64,000 bases of DNA from Bacillaceae bacterium (GTDB taxonomy: Bacteria; Bacillota; Bacilli; Bacillales; Alkalibacillaceae): NCBI GenBank assembly GCA_017656265.1, contig JACDOD010000012.1:21774-85773 (forward strand). Reading direction: 5' to 3'. Position numbers and translations under genes: made by a program. Every line of letters begins with the position of its first letter. Position 1 is the stretch's first letter. Below, piece after piece: positions 1-8,618 of this stretch. The notes beneath the pieces were generated by a model. The model was not told the origin of the DNA, searched no databases, and saw only the letters and a program-made list of their open reading frames with translations.

Positions 1-876
1 GTCCCATGCGCTGGAGATAACCTCTCTGTCCAGGGACTGGCCGGTAATCTCTTTAATAGCTTCAATGGTAATATCAATGGATTCTTCCCGATTTTCATTA
101 ATGAAATCAGTAGCTTCTTTGTGGGCATCTACTAATTTTTGAACAAGTTCAGGCTGTTCTTCTGCAAGGTTGCCATTAGTGACAAAAACAGCAGCAGGAA
201 GGGTTTCGCCAAAAGATACTTCATGGTAATCAACGATCACTTTTGCTCCAGTTTCTGCCTCCAGAACAGATGCCCATGGTTCTGGAACGGTAGCCACATC
301 AACCTGACCATTTTCAAACAGAGTGGTGTATCTTGCGGGCTTATCGGTCACATGCGTCATGGTTCCGCCGATCCGTTCAGAAGTAATGCCATATTGCTCT
401 TTCATATACGTTTCAAATTGAACATCATGGGTGCATCCTACCCGTGGTGAAACAAAAGTTTTTCCTGTCAGATCCTCAGGTGAGTCAATGCCGCTTCCAT
501 TTCTGGCCATAATGACGGTTCCCCCTGTTGAAGCGGCTGCCACTACTTTTACATCGACTCCCGAGATAAAATTATTCATCGCAGGCCCCGGTCCTACAAT
601 ACCTCCATGGATTTCACCGGTAGCCAGAGCTGTCATAAAGGAAGATCCATCCGGGAATGTCATATATTCTACTTCCACATTGTCACCCAGTTTTTCTTCA
701 TACATCCCTTTTGCCTTTGCAACCATCGCAGCTGAATGATTCAGGTTAGGGAAATACCCGATCACCACTTTTTGTTTTCCTTCTGATTGTCCGGCTGAAT
801 TGGACTGCCCACAGCCGGCCAAAATCAGCATAGCGCTTGCTAAAAGTGCAAATAAATGAAACATTGTCTTTTTCAC
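1..876 (-). CDS. ABC importer substrate-binding lipoprotein, NMT1/SsuA/TauA-like (3' end outside window)
   Basis: Extracellular solute-binding lipoprotein of an SsuABC/TauABC-type importer. The visible 292 codons open at a GTG (876) preceded by an AAAGGGG ribosome-binding site. Residues 1-22 form a lipoprotein signal peptide ending in the lipobox LILAGC, with Cys22 as the lipidation site. The body has features of NMT1/SsuA binding proteins: GYFPNLNHSA near the start, a GEIHGGIVGPGPA stretch and an LVDAHKEATDFI stretch. The gene runs off the left edge, so the C-terminus is missing. It is the last gene of a minus-strand operon behind the ATPase and permease. The substrate cannot be read from sequence; family members bind sulfonates, nitrate, riboflavin or thiamine precursors. 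Confidence 0.85.
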   Translation of the reverse strand, partial: MKKTMFHLFALLASAMLILAGCGQSNSAGQSEGKQKVVIGYFPNLNHSAAMVAKAKGMYEEKLGDNVEVEYMTFPDGSSFMTALATGEIHGGIVGPGPAMNNFISGVDVKVVAAASTGGTVIMARNGSGIDSPEDLTGKTFVSPRVGCTHDVQFETYMKEQYGITSERIGGTMTHVTDKPARYTTLFENGQVDVATVPEPWASVLEAETGAKVIVDYHEVSFGETLPAAVFVTNGNLAEEQPELVQKLVDAHKEATDFINENREESIDITIEAIKEITGQSLDREVISSAWD

Positions 877-965
877 TGAAAAAACCCCTTTCTTTTTCTC
901 ACAGAATATTTTTCATTAGAAAGTTAATTGTACGCCTTCAGAAAAGCGATTGATTCGGAAAATCA

Positions 966-1727
966 TTATGCTGGATTTTCCAGTCCCCAGCGTTTTAGTA
1001 CTCTATTTTCAATACGGTTAAAGATAATCTGATCCACCACAGTTCCGATCACTCCGATCATAATAATGATCCCTATGACGAGTGCCATGTTATTGAAATC
1101 CGCTGCGTAGGAAAGGGTATAACCCAGTCCGGGTCCGGTACTGAATAATTCAGCCGCAATTAACCCCCGCCAGCCAAAAGCCCAGGCAAGCCGTACCCCT
1201 GTGATGGCATAGGGGACAGAAGATGGTAGAATCACTTTAAAAAATAAATCCATTCCCCGTGATCCCATGGTTTGAGCGGCTTTTATATAGATAGGCGGAA
1301 CATTTTTAATTCCCATTCGCATGTTGATGGTCATGACAAATGTTCCGCCAATGACCACAACAAAAATGATGGATGCTTCGGTAAAGCCAAACCAGATAAT
1401 AGCTAAAGGCACCCATACAATACTTGGAACACTTTGCAATGCCAGAATCATAGAGCCGAGGGTTTCATCGGCTGTTTTTACCCTGGCCAGCAAAATTCCA
1501 AGGATCGAGCCAATTAATATAGCGATAGACAGACCGATAAAGAGATGCCTGAAACTGGAAAGAATATCATAAACCAGTGTCATATCCAGAAAACCTTGAA
1601 TCAGCACACTGGCAACCGAGAAGGGGCCTGGAATGGCGGTTTCCGGCCAGATCCGAAGCTGATATACCCCTTCCCAGATCAGGATTAGCAGTATATAAAA
1701 TACGATCCGTTTAAGAATGACCTGCAT
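966..1727 (-). CDS. ABC importer permease, SsuC/TauC type
   Basis: Integral membrane permease of 253 residues, the usual length for the SsuC/TauC group of binding-protein-dependent permeases. About six hydrophobic segments are visible. The cytoplasmic EAA-type loop that docks on the ATPase lies at about residues 150-175 (AAQTMGSRGMDLFFKVILP). Its start codon overlaps the end of the ATPase gene by 17 bases, implying translational coupling, and the binding-protein gene follows 89 bases downstream. It should form a homodimeric channel in the cytoplasmic membrane. The substrate is unknown. Confidence 0.88.
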   Translation of the reverse strand: MQVILKRIVFYILLILIWEGVYQLRIWPETAIPGPFSVASVLIQGFLDMTLVYDILSSFRHLFIGLSIAILIGSILGILLARVKTADETLGSMILALQSVPSIVWVPLAIIWFGFTEASIIFVVVIGGTFVMTINMRMGIKNVPPIYIKAAQTMGSRGMDLFFKVILPSSVPYAITGVRLAWAFGWRGLIAAELFSTGPGLGYTLSYAADFNNMALVIGIIIMIGVIGTVVDQIIFNRIENRVLKRWGLENPA

Positions 1728-2496
1728 GACTTAACTCCTCTTTCATCACTTTGTCGATTTCCTTTTTAAGAATGTTCATGATCTGCTGTTCGAGGGCAAC
1801 CATCTTGTCACGGGAACGGGGACGGTCCAGATCTACTTTCATGTCAAAAATAATACTTCCCGGCCGGGTTCCCATGACAATGACTCGGTCTGATAGTTTA
1901 ATAGCTTCACGGATGCTGTGTGTCACGAAAAGAATCGTTTTCTTTGTCTCAACCCATATTTTTTCCAGTTCTTCATGCATGACGTTTCTGGTCTGCTCAT
2001 CCAGGGCACCGAATGGTTCATCCATTAATAGAACTTTTGGATCCATGGCCAGTGCTCTTGCTATAGAAACCCTCTGCTGCATGCCTCCCGACAGCTCATG
2101 GGGATAGGAGTCAGCAAACTGGCTGAGGTGTACCATTTTAAGAAATTTTTCAACCCGTTCCTTCTGTCCCTGTTTGCTCATTTTTTTGTTGCGAAGCGGG
2201 AACATGATATTTTCCCTAACATTCATCCATGGAAAAAGGGCAGCTTCCTGAAATACGACTCCACGGTCGGGACCGGGTTTTGTGATATCACTGCCTTCCA
2301 GCATCACCGACCCTTTTGTCGGTTTTGTCAGTCCTGCAACGATGGAAAGGAGGGTTGATTTGCCACATCCCGATGGTCCGAGCAACGAAACAAATTCACC
2401 CTCTTTTAACCCGAGATTAATATCTTTCAGTACCAGCAGGGATTCACTGCTGTCTTTTGTAAATGATTTTGATAAATCGTGAATGGACAAAAACAT
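1711..2496 (-). CDS. ABC importer ATPase, SsuB/TauB type
   Basis: ATP-binding subunit, 261 residues from the ATG at 2496. That start follows a TGGGGTGAC ribosome-binding site and begins MFLSIHDLSK, as family members do; the frame stays open 32 codons further upstream without a good site. Motifs: Walker A GPSGCGKST (about 40-48), Q-loop Q83, signature LSGGMQQR (135-142), Walker B VLLMDE (155-160) and switch His193. It lacks the C-terminal regulatory domain of sugar-type ATPases. First gene of a three-gene minus-strand operon. Confidence 0.9.
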   Translation of the reverse strand: MFLSIHDLSKSFTKDSSESLLVLKDINLGLKEGEFVSLLGPSGCGKSTLLSIVAGLTKPTKGSVMLEGSDITKPGPDRGVVFQEAALFPWMNVRENIMFPLRNKKMSKQGQKERVEKFLKMVHLSQFADSYPHELSGGMQQRVSIARALAMDPKVLLMDEPFGALDEQTRNVMHEELEKIWVETKKTILFVTHSIREAIKLSDRVIVMGTRPGSIIFDMKVDLDRPRSRDKMVALEQQIMNILKKEIDKVMKEELSHAGHS

Positions 2497-2600
2497 CGTG
2501 TCACCCCAAACTTTTAAATGGTTAAAACCAATAAGAATACTAGGGATTAAAATTATAACACTTGAATGATGCTTTATCAATCTTTTTATCAAAAAGAAAA

Positions 2601-2644
2601 CGGTTGGCAGTCACCTGTCGCAATCGACAGGTGACTGCCAACCG
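2601..2644. repeat. perfect inverted repeat, terminator-like, related to the dispersed palindromic family
   Basis: Twenty-base arms with a CAAT loop form a perfect hairpin. It lies immediately past the stop of the small minus-strand gene (2649-2810) and ahead of the ATPase gene. The core GTCACCTGTCG resembles the GTCACTTGTCG core of the repeat family found elsewhere in this window, so it is probably a diverged subfamily member acting as a terminator. Confidence 0.75.
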
Positions 2645-2648
2645 TATG

Positions 2649-2810
2649 TTATTCGCAGAAGATATCCTGGTAATAATCGGAGGTTTGTTTCAGCTTATCT
2701 TGGTTTCGGTTTTCTTCATAGGCGATTAAGATGACTCCCAGCTCGTCTTCCAGCTGCTTCACCCGCTGTTCCTGATTTTCCGATAAATGGGCAAAACGAT
2801 ATTCATCCAT
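2649..2810 (-). CDS. small hypothetical protein (53 aa)
   Basis: Short acidic protein that I do not recognise. The ATG at 2810 (MDEYRFAHLSENQ) has an AAAAGGATG site nine bases upstream and is preferred over an ATG further upstream that lacks one. The sequence looks helical and charged, with an EELGVILIAYE-like middle (ELGVILIAYEEN), no signal peptide and no membrane segment. It is a single gene, ended by the 2601-2644 hairpin and separated from the divergent creatininase gene by a palindromic repeat. Coding is supported by the start site and composition only. Confidence 0.55.
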   Translation of the reverse strand: MDEYRFAHLSENQEQRVKQLEDELGVILIAYEENRNQDKLKQTSDYYQDIFCE

Positions 2811-2862
2811 GTCATCACATCCTTTTTGCATTAGTGTGCTCAGAATGGACAAATTTAAAACA

Positions 2863-2902
2863 GGTGCCTGTCACTTGTCGAATTCGACAAGTGACAGGCA
2901 CC
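2863..2902. repeat. dispersed palindromic repeat, full 40-bp copy
   Basis: Perfect palindrome GGTGCCTGTCACTTGTCG - AATT - CGACAAGTGACAGGCACC. Other full or half copies lie at 24511, 24773, 27743, 34832, 35791 and 35901. This copy lies between two divergent starts (2810 minus, 2949 plus), so it is not simply a gene-end terminator here. Confidence 0.9.
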
Positions 2903-2948
2903 ACTTATATGTGTTAAAGTATTAAATTAAAAAGAAAAGGTGATGGCT

Positions 2949-3758
2949 ATGAATTCTGTATGGCTTCAGGAAAACAAATGGAAAGATGTAGAGAACTATT
3001 TGCAGAAAAGAAAGACGATCATCATTCCGGTTGGAAGTGTGGAACAGCATGCTAAGCACCTGCCGCTGGGAACCGATTCCTTTGTAGCGATTAAACTGGC
3101 AGAAGATGTAGCGAAAGAAACAGGGACTCTTGTAGCTCCCCCTTTATGGCTTGGCTGGGCACCTCATCACATGGCTTTTCCAGGAACGATTACTCTCAGG
3201 CCTGAAACACTTACCAGTCTTTTATATGACGTAGCAAAAAGCTTAATCTATCATGGGTTTGAAAAACTGGTTATAATTAATGGTCACAGAGAGGCAAACC
3301 TGCCTCCGCTGAAAACAGCCGTTACAAAATTACGAAATGAAACAGGTGCGTTTTTAACGATTGTGGATCCTTTTTATATTGGCAGTGAAATAGGAAAGAA
3401 AATAAAAAAATCGGAGCCAGGTGGAGTGGGGCATGCCGCGGAAATGGAGACGTCCCATATGCTGCATATTCATCCTGATCTGTGCGATATGGACCAGGCA
3501 GTCAAAAATGTTGCCGAGAATCACAGATATTTCAGCCATGATCCATTTGTTTCCGGAGATACCGTGTTTTCGCCGAGCGATGTTCATGAGTACCGTTCAA
3601 AAACAAATCATGTTGGAGTAGTTGGGGATCCGACTGTTTCCAACAAGGAAAACGGCAAGATTTATCATGAAGCACTTGTCCATAATATTTCCGATTTAGT
3701 CCATCACTGTGAAGAGAACATTCAAGTAGAATTGAGAAACAAAGAAATCCCTCTGTAA
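2949..3758 (+). CDS. creatininase-family amidohydrolase (MftE/ArfB-like)
   Basis: Metal-dependent amidohydrolase of the creatininase superfamily, 269 residues, typical length. Family motifs are clear: GSVEQHAKHLPLGTD (about 29-43), giving ligands E32, H34 and D43, and NGHREAN (111-117), giving H113 and E115 as in the NGHxEN site of creatininase. A further conserved GHAAEMETS lies at about 161-169. The ATG at 2949 is eight bases after AAAAGG; the two earlier in-frame starts sit on top of that site. No partner gene reveals the substrate. Creatinine, a formamide or a peptide-derived amide are possible; family membership is firm, specific activity is not. Confidence 0.85.
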   Translation: MNSVWLQENKWKDVENYLQKRKTIIIPVGSVEQHAKHLPLGTDSFVAIKLAEDVAKETGTLVAPPLWLGWAPHHMAFPGTITLRPETLTSLLYDVAKSLIYHGFEKLVIINGHREANLPPLKTAVTKLRNETGAFLTIVDPFYIGSEIGKKIKKSEPGGVGHAAEMETSHMLHIHPDLCDMDQAVKNVAENHRYFSHDPFVSGDTVFSPSDVHEYRSKTNHVGVVGDPTVSNKENGKIYHEALVHNISDLVHHCEENIQVELRNKEIPL

Positions 3759-3779
3759 AAATGAATCCGGACCATACTG

Positions 3780-3828
3780 AGTGTCAGGTGCCTGTCAATC
3801 TGTTTAGACGGGTGCCTGACACTTTTAT
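3780..3828 (+). terminator. rho-independent terminator after the creatininase gene (degenerate palindromic-repeat copy)
   Basis: AGTGTCAGG and CCTGACACT arms with partly paired inner sequence are followed by TTTTATTTTC. The arms carry the GGTGCCTGTCA core of the dispersed palindromic family, so the terminator appears to be built from a decayed copy. Confidence 0.7.
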
Positions 3829-4057
3829 TTTCAAGAAAAGAAATATCGATTGGATCCTGTTCTAAACAAACATGCTGGATGTATTGTCCAGCTTCATCGC
3901 CCAGCCCATCGTTTTTGGTCAAGAATTTTAAAAAGGTCATGATATATTAAAGGTTCGTAAAAATAACACAAATTTGATAATTCTGAAAATTGTATAATGA
4001 AGTACATATTCAAAATGTGAAATGAAGTTCCACATGATGACACGGAGGCCTGGTATT

Positions 4058-5035
4058 GTGGAAGAGCCAATTTTGAAAGTTGAAAATCTGGAAGTGGGTG
4101 TAAAAAAGGACACTGGGTTCATGAATATTGTAAACAACATTTCCTTTTTTTTGAAAAAGGGTGAGACCCTGGGAATTGTAGGTGAATCCGGCTGTGGGAA
4201 AAGCATGACGTCTTTATCCATAATGGACTTAACACCGGCTTCTGTATCACTGAAAAGCGGAAAGATTTTATTAAAAGACAAAGACTTAACAGCCATGAGA
4301 AAGAATGAGCGCCGCAAGGTCCGGGGAAAAGAAATTGCGATGATTTTCCAGGAACCGATGACCTCATTAAATCCAGTATATACGATCGGATATCAGATCG
4401 TTGAAATGATACGCAATCACCAGAACATGACAAAAAAGCAGGCTTACCAGCATGCGCTTAACATGCTTCAGCTAGTCGGCATTCCCCGAGCTGATGAAAT
4501 ATTACATGAGTACCCCCATCAGCTGTCAGGAGGTATGAGGCAGCGAGTAATGATTGCGATGGTCCTATCCTGTTCTCCAGAAATCCTAATTGCAGATGAA
4601 CCTACCACTGCCCTCGATGTCACCATCCAGGCGCAAATCTTAGAATTGATGAAATCATTACAGGAAGAAATGAATATGTCCATCATTTTAATTACCCATG
4701 ACTTAGGTGTCGTAGCAGAAATGTGTGACCGGGTTGTCGTCATGTATGCAGGTGAAATTGTGGAAGAATCGGAAGTGCATGAGCTGTTTGAAAACCCCAA
4801 GCATCCTTATACGAAAGGTCTGCTGGAATCCTTGCCGGATGTGGATGAAGACCGGGAATATTTATCTTCTATTAAAGGAACTGTTCCTTCTCCATCTGAA
4901 ATGCCTGAAGGATGCCGTTTTGCCCCAAGGTGTGCTTTTGCTTCTGAAAAATGTCAGGAAGATCCTCCTGTGTTCCGTGTCAATCAGAAGTCGAGCTGCA
5001 AATGCTGGCTTTTTGAGGATTCAACAGCAGAATAG
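4058..5035 (+). CDS. peptide ABC importer ATPase, OppD/DppD type
   Basis: First ATPase of an oligo/dipeptide importer, 325 residues from the GTG at 4058, nine bases after ACGGAGG; an upstream in-frame ATG (4022) lacks such a site. Motifs: Walker A GESGCGKS (about 42-49), Q-loop in [10 protein letters not shown], signature LSGGMRQRV (about 155), Walker [13 protein letters not shown]. The C-terminal oligopeptide-transporter extension carries the cysteine cluster [10 protein letters not shown]...KC that in this family can bind a 4Fe-4S cluster. The OppF-like gene follows after 15 bases. This gene opens the long operon that ends with pcp. Confidence 0.92.
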   Translation: MEEPILKVENLEVGVKKDTGFMNIVNNISFFLKKGETLGIVGESGCGKSMTSLSIMDLTPASVSLKSGKILLKDKDLTAMRKNERRKVRGKEIAMIFQEPMTSLNPVYTIGYQIVEMIRNHQNMTKKQAYQHALNMLQLVGIPRADEILHEYPHQLSGGMRQRVMIAMVLSCSPEILIADEPTTALDVTIQAQILELMKSLQEEMNMSIILITHDLGVVAEMCDRVVVMYAGEIVEESEVHELFENPKHPYTKGLLESLPDVDEDREYLSSIKGTVPSPSEMPEGCRFAPRCAFASEKCQEDPPVFRVNQKSSCKCWLFEDSTAE

Positions 5036-5050
5036 AGAGGAGGGGTAGAT

Positions 5051-6049
5051 TTGGAAAAAAATGTTTTGTTAGAAGTCAACCATTTAAAAAAATACTTTCC
5101 CATTAAAGGCGGAATCTTTGGGAAAAAGACAATTCAGCATGTAAAAGCGGTCGATGATATCTCTTTTCAAGTGTTTGAGGGTGAGACTCTAGGAATCGTT
5201 GGAGAATCGGGTTGCGGCAAAAGTACAACGGGACGTGCCATATTGCGGTTAATTGAGCCAACCTCAGGTGATGTCTTTTTTGAAGGAAGAAATATCCTTG
5301 AAATGAATAAACGGCAGATGAGAGCCTTGAGGAAAGATATGCAAATTGTGTTTCAGGATCCCTTTGCATCTTTAAATCCCCGGATGAAGGTGAAAGAAAT
5401 TATTGAGGAACCGCTTATCAATTTTAAAATGCATGATTCAGCTGCCCGCAAGAAAAGAGTGGCAGAATTGTTGGAACAGGTAGGATTAGCCCCTTCTCAT
5501 GTAGATCGTTACCCCCATGAATTCAGTGGCGGTCAGCGGCAGAGAATCGGTATTGCCCGTGCTCTGGCAACTAATCCAAAATTGATTATCGCAGATGAAC
5601 CTGTTTCTGGTCTGGATGTATCCATTCAATCCCAGGTTTTAAACTTGCTCAAGGATCTGCAAAAGGAATTAGGGCTTACGTACATTTTTATTTCCCACGA
5701 TTTAAGTGTTGTCAAACATTTTTGTGACCGGATCGGGGTGATGTACCTCGGAAAAATGGTGGAAATGGGAAGTAAGCATGAACTGTATAACAGGCCCCTT
5801 CATCCATATGCCCGGGCCCTTTTGTCTGCTATCCCCAGACCCAATCCGAAGCTGAAGAAAGAAAGAATTATTCTAAAGGGCGATGTACCCAGTCCTTCTA
5901 ATCCTCCTGACGGCTGTTCCTTCCATCCTCGCTGTGAGGAATGCATGTCCATCTGCAAAGAGAAGACACCAGATCTGGAGGAAAAAGAACCAGGAAGATA
6001 TGTCGCCTGTCATTTGTATGACCAGGAAGACCAGGAAAAAATTATTTAA
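5051..6049 (+). CDS. peptide ABC importer ATPase, OppF/DppF type
   Basis: Second ATPase of the importer, 332 residues. It starts at a TTG (5051) nine bases after GAGGAGGGG. Walker [11 protein letters not shown]-loop [11 protein letters not shown], signature FSGGQRQRI and Walker [13 protein letters not shown] are all intact. The C-terminal extension again has a cysteine cluster ([15 protein letters not shown]). It should pair with the preceding OppD-like subunit. The IclR regulator gene starts 13 bases downstream. Confidence 0.92.
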   Translation: MEKNVLLEVNHLKKYFPIKGGIFGKKTIQHVKAVDDISFQVFEGETLGIVGESGCGKSTTGRAILRLIEPTSGDVFFEGRNILEMNKRQMRALRKDMQIVFQDPFASLNPRMKVKEIIEEPLINFKMHDSAARKKRVAELLEQVGLAPSHVDRYPHEFSGGQRQRIGIARALATNPKLIIADEPVSGLDVSIQSQVLNLLKDLQKELGLTYIFISHDLSVVKHFCDRIGVMYLGKMVEMGSKHELYNRPLHPYARALLSAIPRPNPKLKKERIILKGDVPSPSNPPDGCSFHPRCEECMSICKEKTPDLEEKEPGRYVACHLYDQEDQEKII

Positions 6050-6062
6050 ATGGGAGAGTGTG

Positions 6063-6839
6063 ATGAGTAAAACATTGTCTAAAGGGTTGCAGCTGCTTTT
6101 TCTTTTTTCTGAAGAGGATTCATCCCTTTCGTTAAAGCATATTTCTGAAAGGGCAAACATTCCTAAATCTACTGCCCTGCGTTTACTCAAAACGTTAGAC
6201 CATTACGGTTTAGTCCAAAAATCATCCCGGGATCATTATGAACTGGGAACAAGCCTGCTTGAATTAGGGGAACTGGTTGCTGGCAAATTTGAAATAAGAA
6301 ATGTGGCACTCCCTTATATGCAAGAACTGCAGAGTAAACTGCAGGAAAGTGTTCAGCTGGTGATTATGGACAATAAAAAAGGTGTCTATATCGAAAAGGT
6401 AGAGAGCAATAAGCCGGTTCGGTTATATACGAAAATTGGAAGAACAGCTCCTTTATATGCTGGAGCCTGTCCGAGGGTACTGCTTTCTTTTCAGCCGGAT
6501 CACCTGATTGAGGAAATTTTGCAAGAGCCGTTTATTCCTTATGGAAAAAACACATTTCATTCAAAGGAACAGATCTGGGAATCCATTGATCAGGCACGCA
6601 AAAGGGGTTACACCTACAGTGAATCTGAACTGGAAAACGGTACAGCAGCCTTTGGAACACCGGTATTTAACCGGTATGGGGGAATTGAAGGTGCTTTAAG
6701 TGTTGCCGGGTTTGCATCCGAATTAACCGAGCATGATGCTGAACGGTATATCGTTCCCATGTGGGAAGCATGTGAAAAAATTTCGAGGCAATTAGGTTTT
6801 TTTCAACCTTATCCATATACCAAATTACATGAGGAGTGA
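6063..6839 (+). CDS. IclR-family transcriptional regulator
   Basis: DNA-binding regulator of 258 residues. The N-terminal winged helix-turn-helix covers about 1-65 (SLKHISERANIPKSTALRLLKTL). A C-terminal IclR effector-binding domain follows (GRTAPLYAGACPRVLLSF, where GAC[P]RxLL-type motifs are usual; SESELENGTAAFGTPVF; GALSVAGFASEL). The ATG at 6063 follows GGGAGAG. Its position between importer ATPases and binding protein suggests it controls this operon, probably in response to a peptide or an amino-acid derivative; that is inference. Confidence 0.9.
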   Translation: MSKTLSKGLQLLFLFSEEDSSLSLKHISERANIPKSTALRLLKTLDHYGLVQKSSRDHYELGTSLLELGELVAGKFEIRNVALPYMQELQSKLQESVQLVIMDNKKGVYIEKVESNKPVRLYTKIGRTAPLYAGACPRVLLSFQPDHLIEEILQEPFIPYGKNTFHSKEQIWESIDQARKRGYTYSESELENGTAAFGTPVFNRYGGIEGALSVAGFASELTEHDAERYIVPMWEACEKISRQLGFFQPYPYTKLHEE

Positions 6840-6844
6840 TTAGT

Positions 6845-8473
6845 TTGCTAAAGAAACATCTGTGGAAATTTGTATTGCTGGCTTTAACAGCCATGCTCCT
6901 GCTGGCTGCATGCAGCGGGGGAAATGACGAGGGAGAAGGTACTGGCAATAATACTGATAACAGTGGTGAAAATACCGGTGACAATCAGAACCAGGACAAG
7001 GGTAAATCTGAAAATCCTGTGGAAGGCCGTGACGGGGAACTTGTTATCGGTGTTCCAGGGGATCCGCAGAACTGGGATCCAATTGATACGTTTTTGCTTG
7101 ACTGGAGTACCATTGCTACATCTGTTTTTGAAGGATTAGTTGACCGTAACCTGGACCTTGAAATTCAGCCAGGTCTTGCAACTGAGTGGGAGTATGTTGA
7201 GGAAAATGTGCTGCAGTTTAAGCTGCGTGAAGGGGTCACATTCCACAATGGTGAGCCATTTAATGCGGATGCCGTTAAATTTACGTTTGACCGTTTACTT
7301 GGTGAAGAGGGAGCTAAAGGACCGCAGCAGGCGAACTACACAGCCATTGACCATGTGGAAGTGGTCGATGATTATACCGTTAACTTCCATCTGAAATATA
7401 AAGATCCGGTCTTGATTACAAAGCTTGCCGGTTATGGTGCCGTCATCGTACCTCCTAACTATATTCAGGAAAATGGGGATGAACACTTTAATAATAATCC
7501 GGTAGGAACAGGACCATTCAAGATGACCAAATATGAAAGAGATAATGTTGTTGTACTGGAGAAAAACGAAAACTACTGGAAAGAAGGTCTGCCTAAACTG
7601 GACAAAGTTACCTTCAAAATTATTCCAGAAGCATCTACCCGTCTTGCTGAATTGCAGACTGGCAAAATCGATATTATGAAACGGGTTGAAAGAAGTCAGA
7701 CACAGGCTGTTGAAGACAGTTCTTTCTTAAGTCTCAGTGTAGCCGGGACACCGACTGTATATGCTTTGCGGTTTGATACGGATGAAAAACCGCTGGATAA
7801 TCCAAAAGTACGTCAGGCTTTAAACTATGCTGTTGATAAAGAAGCGATTATTGAAGAAATTCTTGGCGGTTACGGAAATCCGATTTCAACCTTCCAGAGT
7901 GAATTGTCCTTTGGGAATAACCCGAATTTAGAACCTTATCCTTATGATCCTGAAAAGGCTAAAGAATTGCTGGCTGAAGCAGGAGTGGAAGAAGGAACCA
8001 TTCTGGATATCTATACGCCAGGTAATGATGCCACATTTAAAGAAGTCGTTCAGGCGGTTGCGTTCTATCTGGAACAGGTTGGATTACAGGCTAATATTCA
8101 GACTGTTGATGCAAATACATTGACTTCTGAATTAATGCCGAATGGGGATGCCGGTCATATGTATCGTATGGGCTGGGGCGGTTGGACCCTTGACTTTGAT
8201 AATACCGCCTACCTGCTGTATCACGAAGGTGAATTCTGGAACCCTGACTTTTACGATGAAAAAGTAGAAGAACTGCTGGCTGCTGAGCGGGCAACCGTTG
8301 ATCAGGCAGAACGTGAAGAAATATTTATGGAATTAACTGAACGACTTTATGAATTAGCACCACAGCTTTACCTGTATCAGGATATGGCTATGTTTGGGGT
8401 TAATGATCGAGTGAAAAACTTCCAGACTCCTCACGATGACCGTATCCGTTTAGAAAATGTTGAGGTGGAATAA
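6845..8473 (+). CDS. peptide-binding lipoprotein, SBP_bac_5 (OppA/DppA-like)
   Basis: Extracellular peptide-binding lipoprotein of 542 residues, normal for family 5. It starts at TTG (6845), eight bases after GAGGAG; the regulator's stop lies between them. The signal peptide ends in LLLAACSGG with the lipidated Cys, followed by an N/G/E/D-rich linker. Family signatures include WDPIDTF, LREGVTFHNGEPFNADAVKFTFDRLL and VRQALNYAVDKEAI. A hairpin (8559-8590) separates it from the permease genes and may raise its expression relative to them. Confidence 0.92.
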   Translation: MLKKHLWKFVLLALTAMLLLAACSGGNDEGEGTGNNTDNSGENTGDNQNQDKGKSENPVEGRDGELVIGVPGDPQNWDPIDTFLLDWSTIATSVFEGLVDRNLDLEIQPGLATEWEYVEENVLQFKLREGVTFHNGEPFNADAVKFTFDRLLGEEGAKGPQQANYTAIDHVEVVDDYTVNFHLKYKDPVLITKLAGYGAVIVPPNYIQENGDEHFNNNPVGTGPFKMTKYERDNVVVLEKNENYWKEGLPKLDKVTFKIIPEASTRLAELQTGKIDIMKRVERSQTQAVEDSSFLSLSVAGTPTVYALRFDTDEKPLDNPKVRQALNYAVDKEAIIEEILGGYGNPISTFQSELSFGNNPNLEPYPYDPEKAKELLAEAGVEEGTILDIYTPGNDATFKEVVQAVAFYLEQVGLQANIQTVDANTLTSELMPNGDAGHMYRMGWGGWTLDFDNTAYLLYHEGEFWNPDFYDEKVEELLAAERATVDQAEREEIFMELTERLYELAPQLYLYQDMAMFGVNDRVKNFQTPHDDRIRLENVEVE

Positions 8474-8558
8474 AGGGATCGGAATCAGTCTTTCGTAATC
8501 ATATTTCACTATAAGCCTCTGTCCAGAATGTGGTCAGGGTGGTCAGTCATCATGTCTG

Positions 8559-8590
8559 AAAAGGATAGTGTGGGGACATACTATCCTTTT
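8559..8590 (+). terminator. intercistronic hairpin between binding-protein and permease genes
   Basis: Arms AAAAGGATAGT / ACTATCCTTTT (11 bp, perfect) with a ten-base loop are followed by a pyrimidine-rich CCTTTC stretch. It probably attenuates read-through or protects the upstream message, a common way of making more binding protein than permease. Confidence 0.65.
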
Positions 8591-8618
8591 CCTTTCAATT
8601 AGAAAGGAGAGAAAATGA

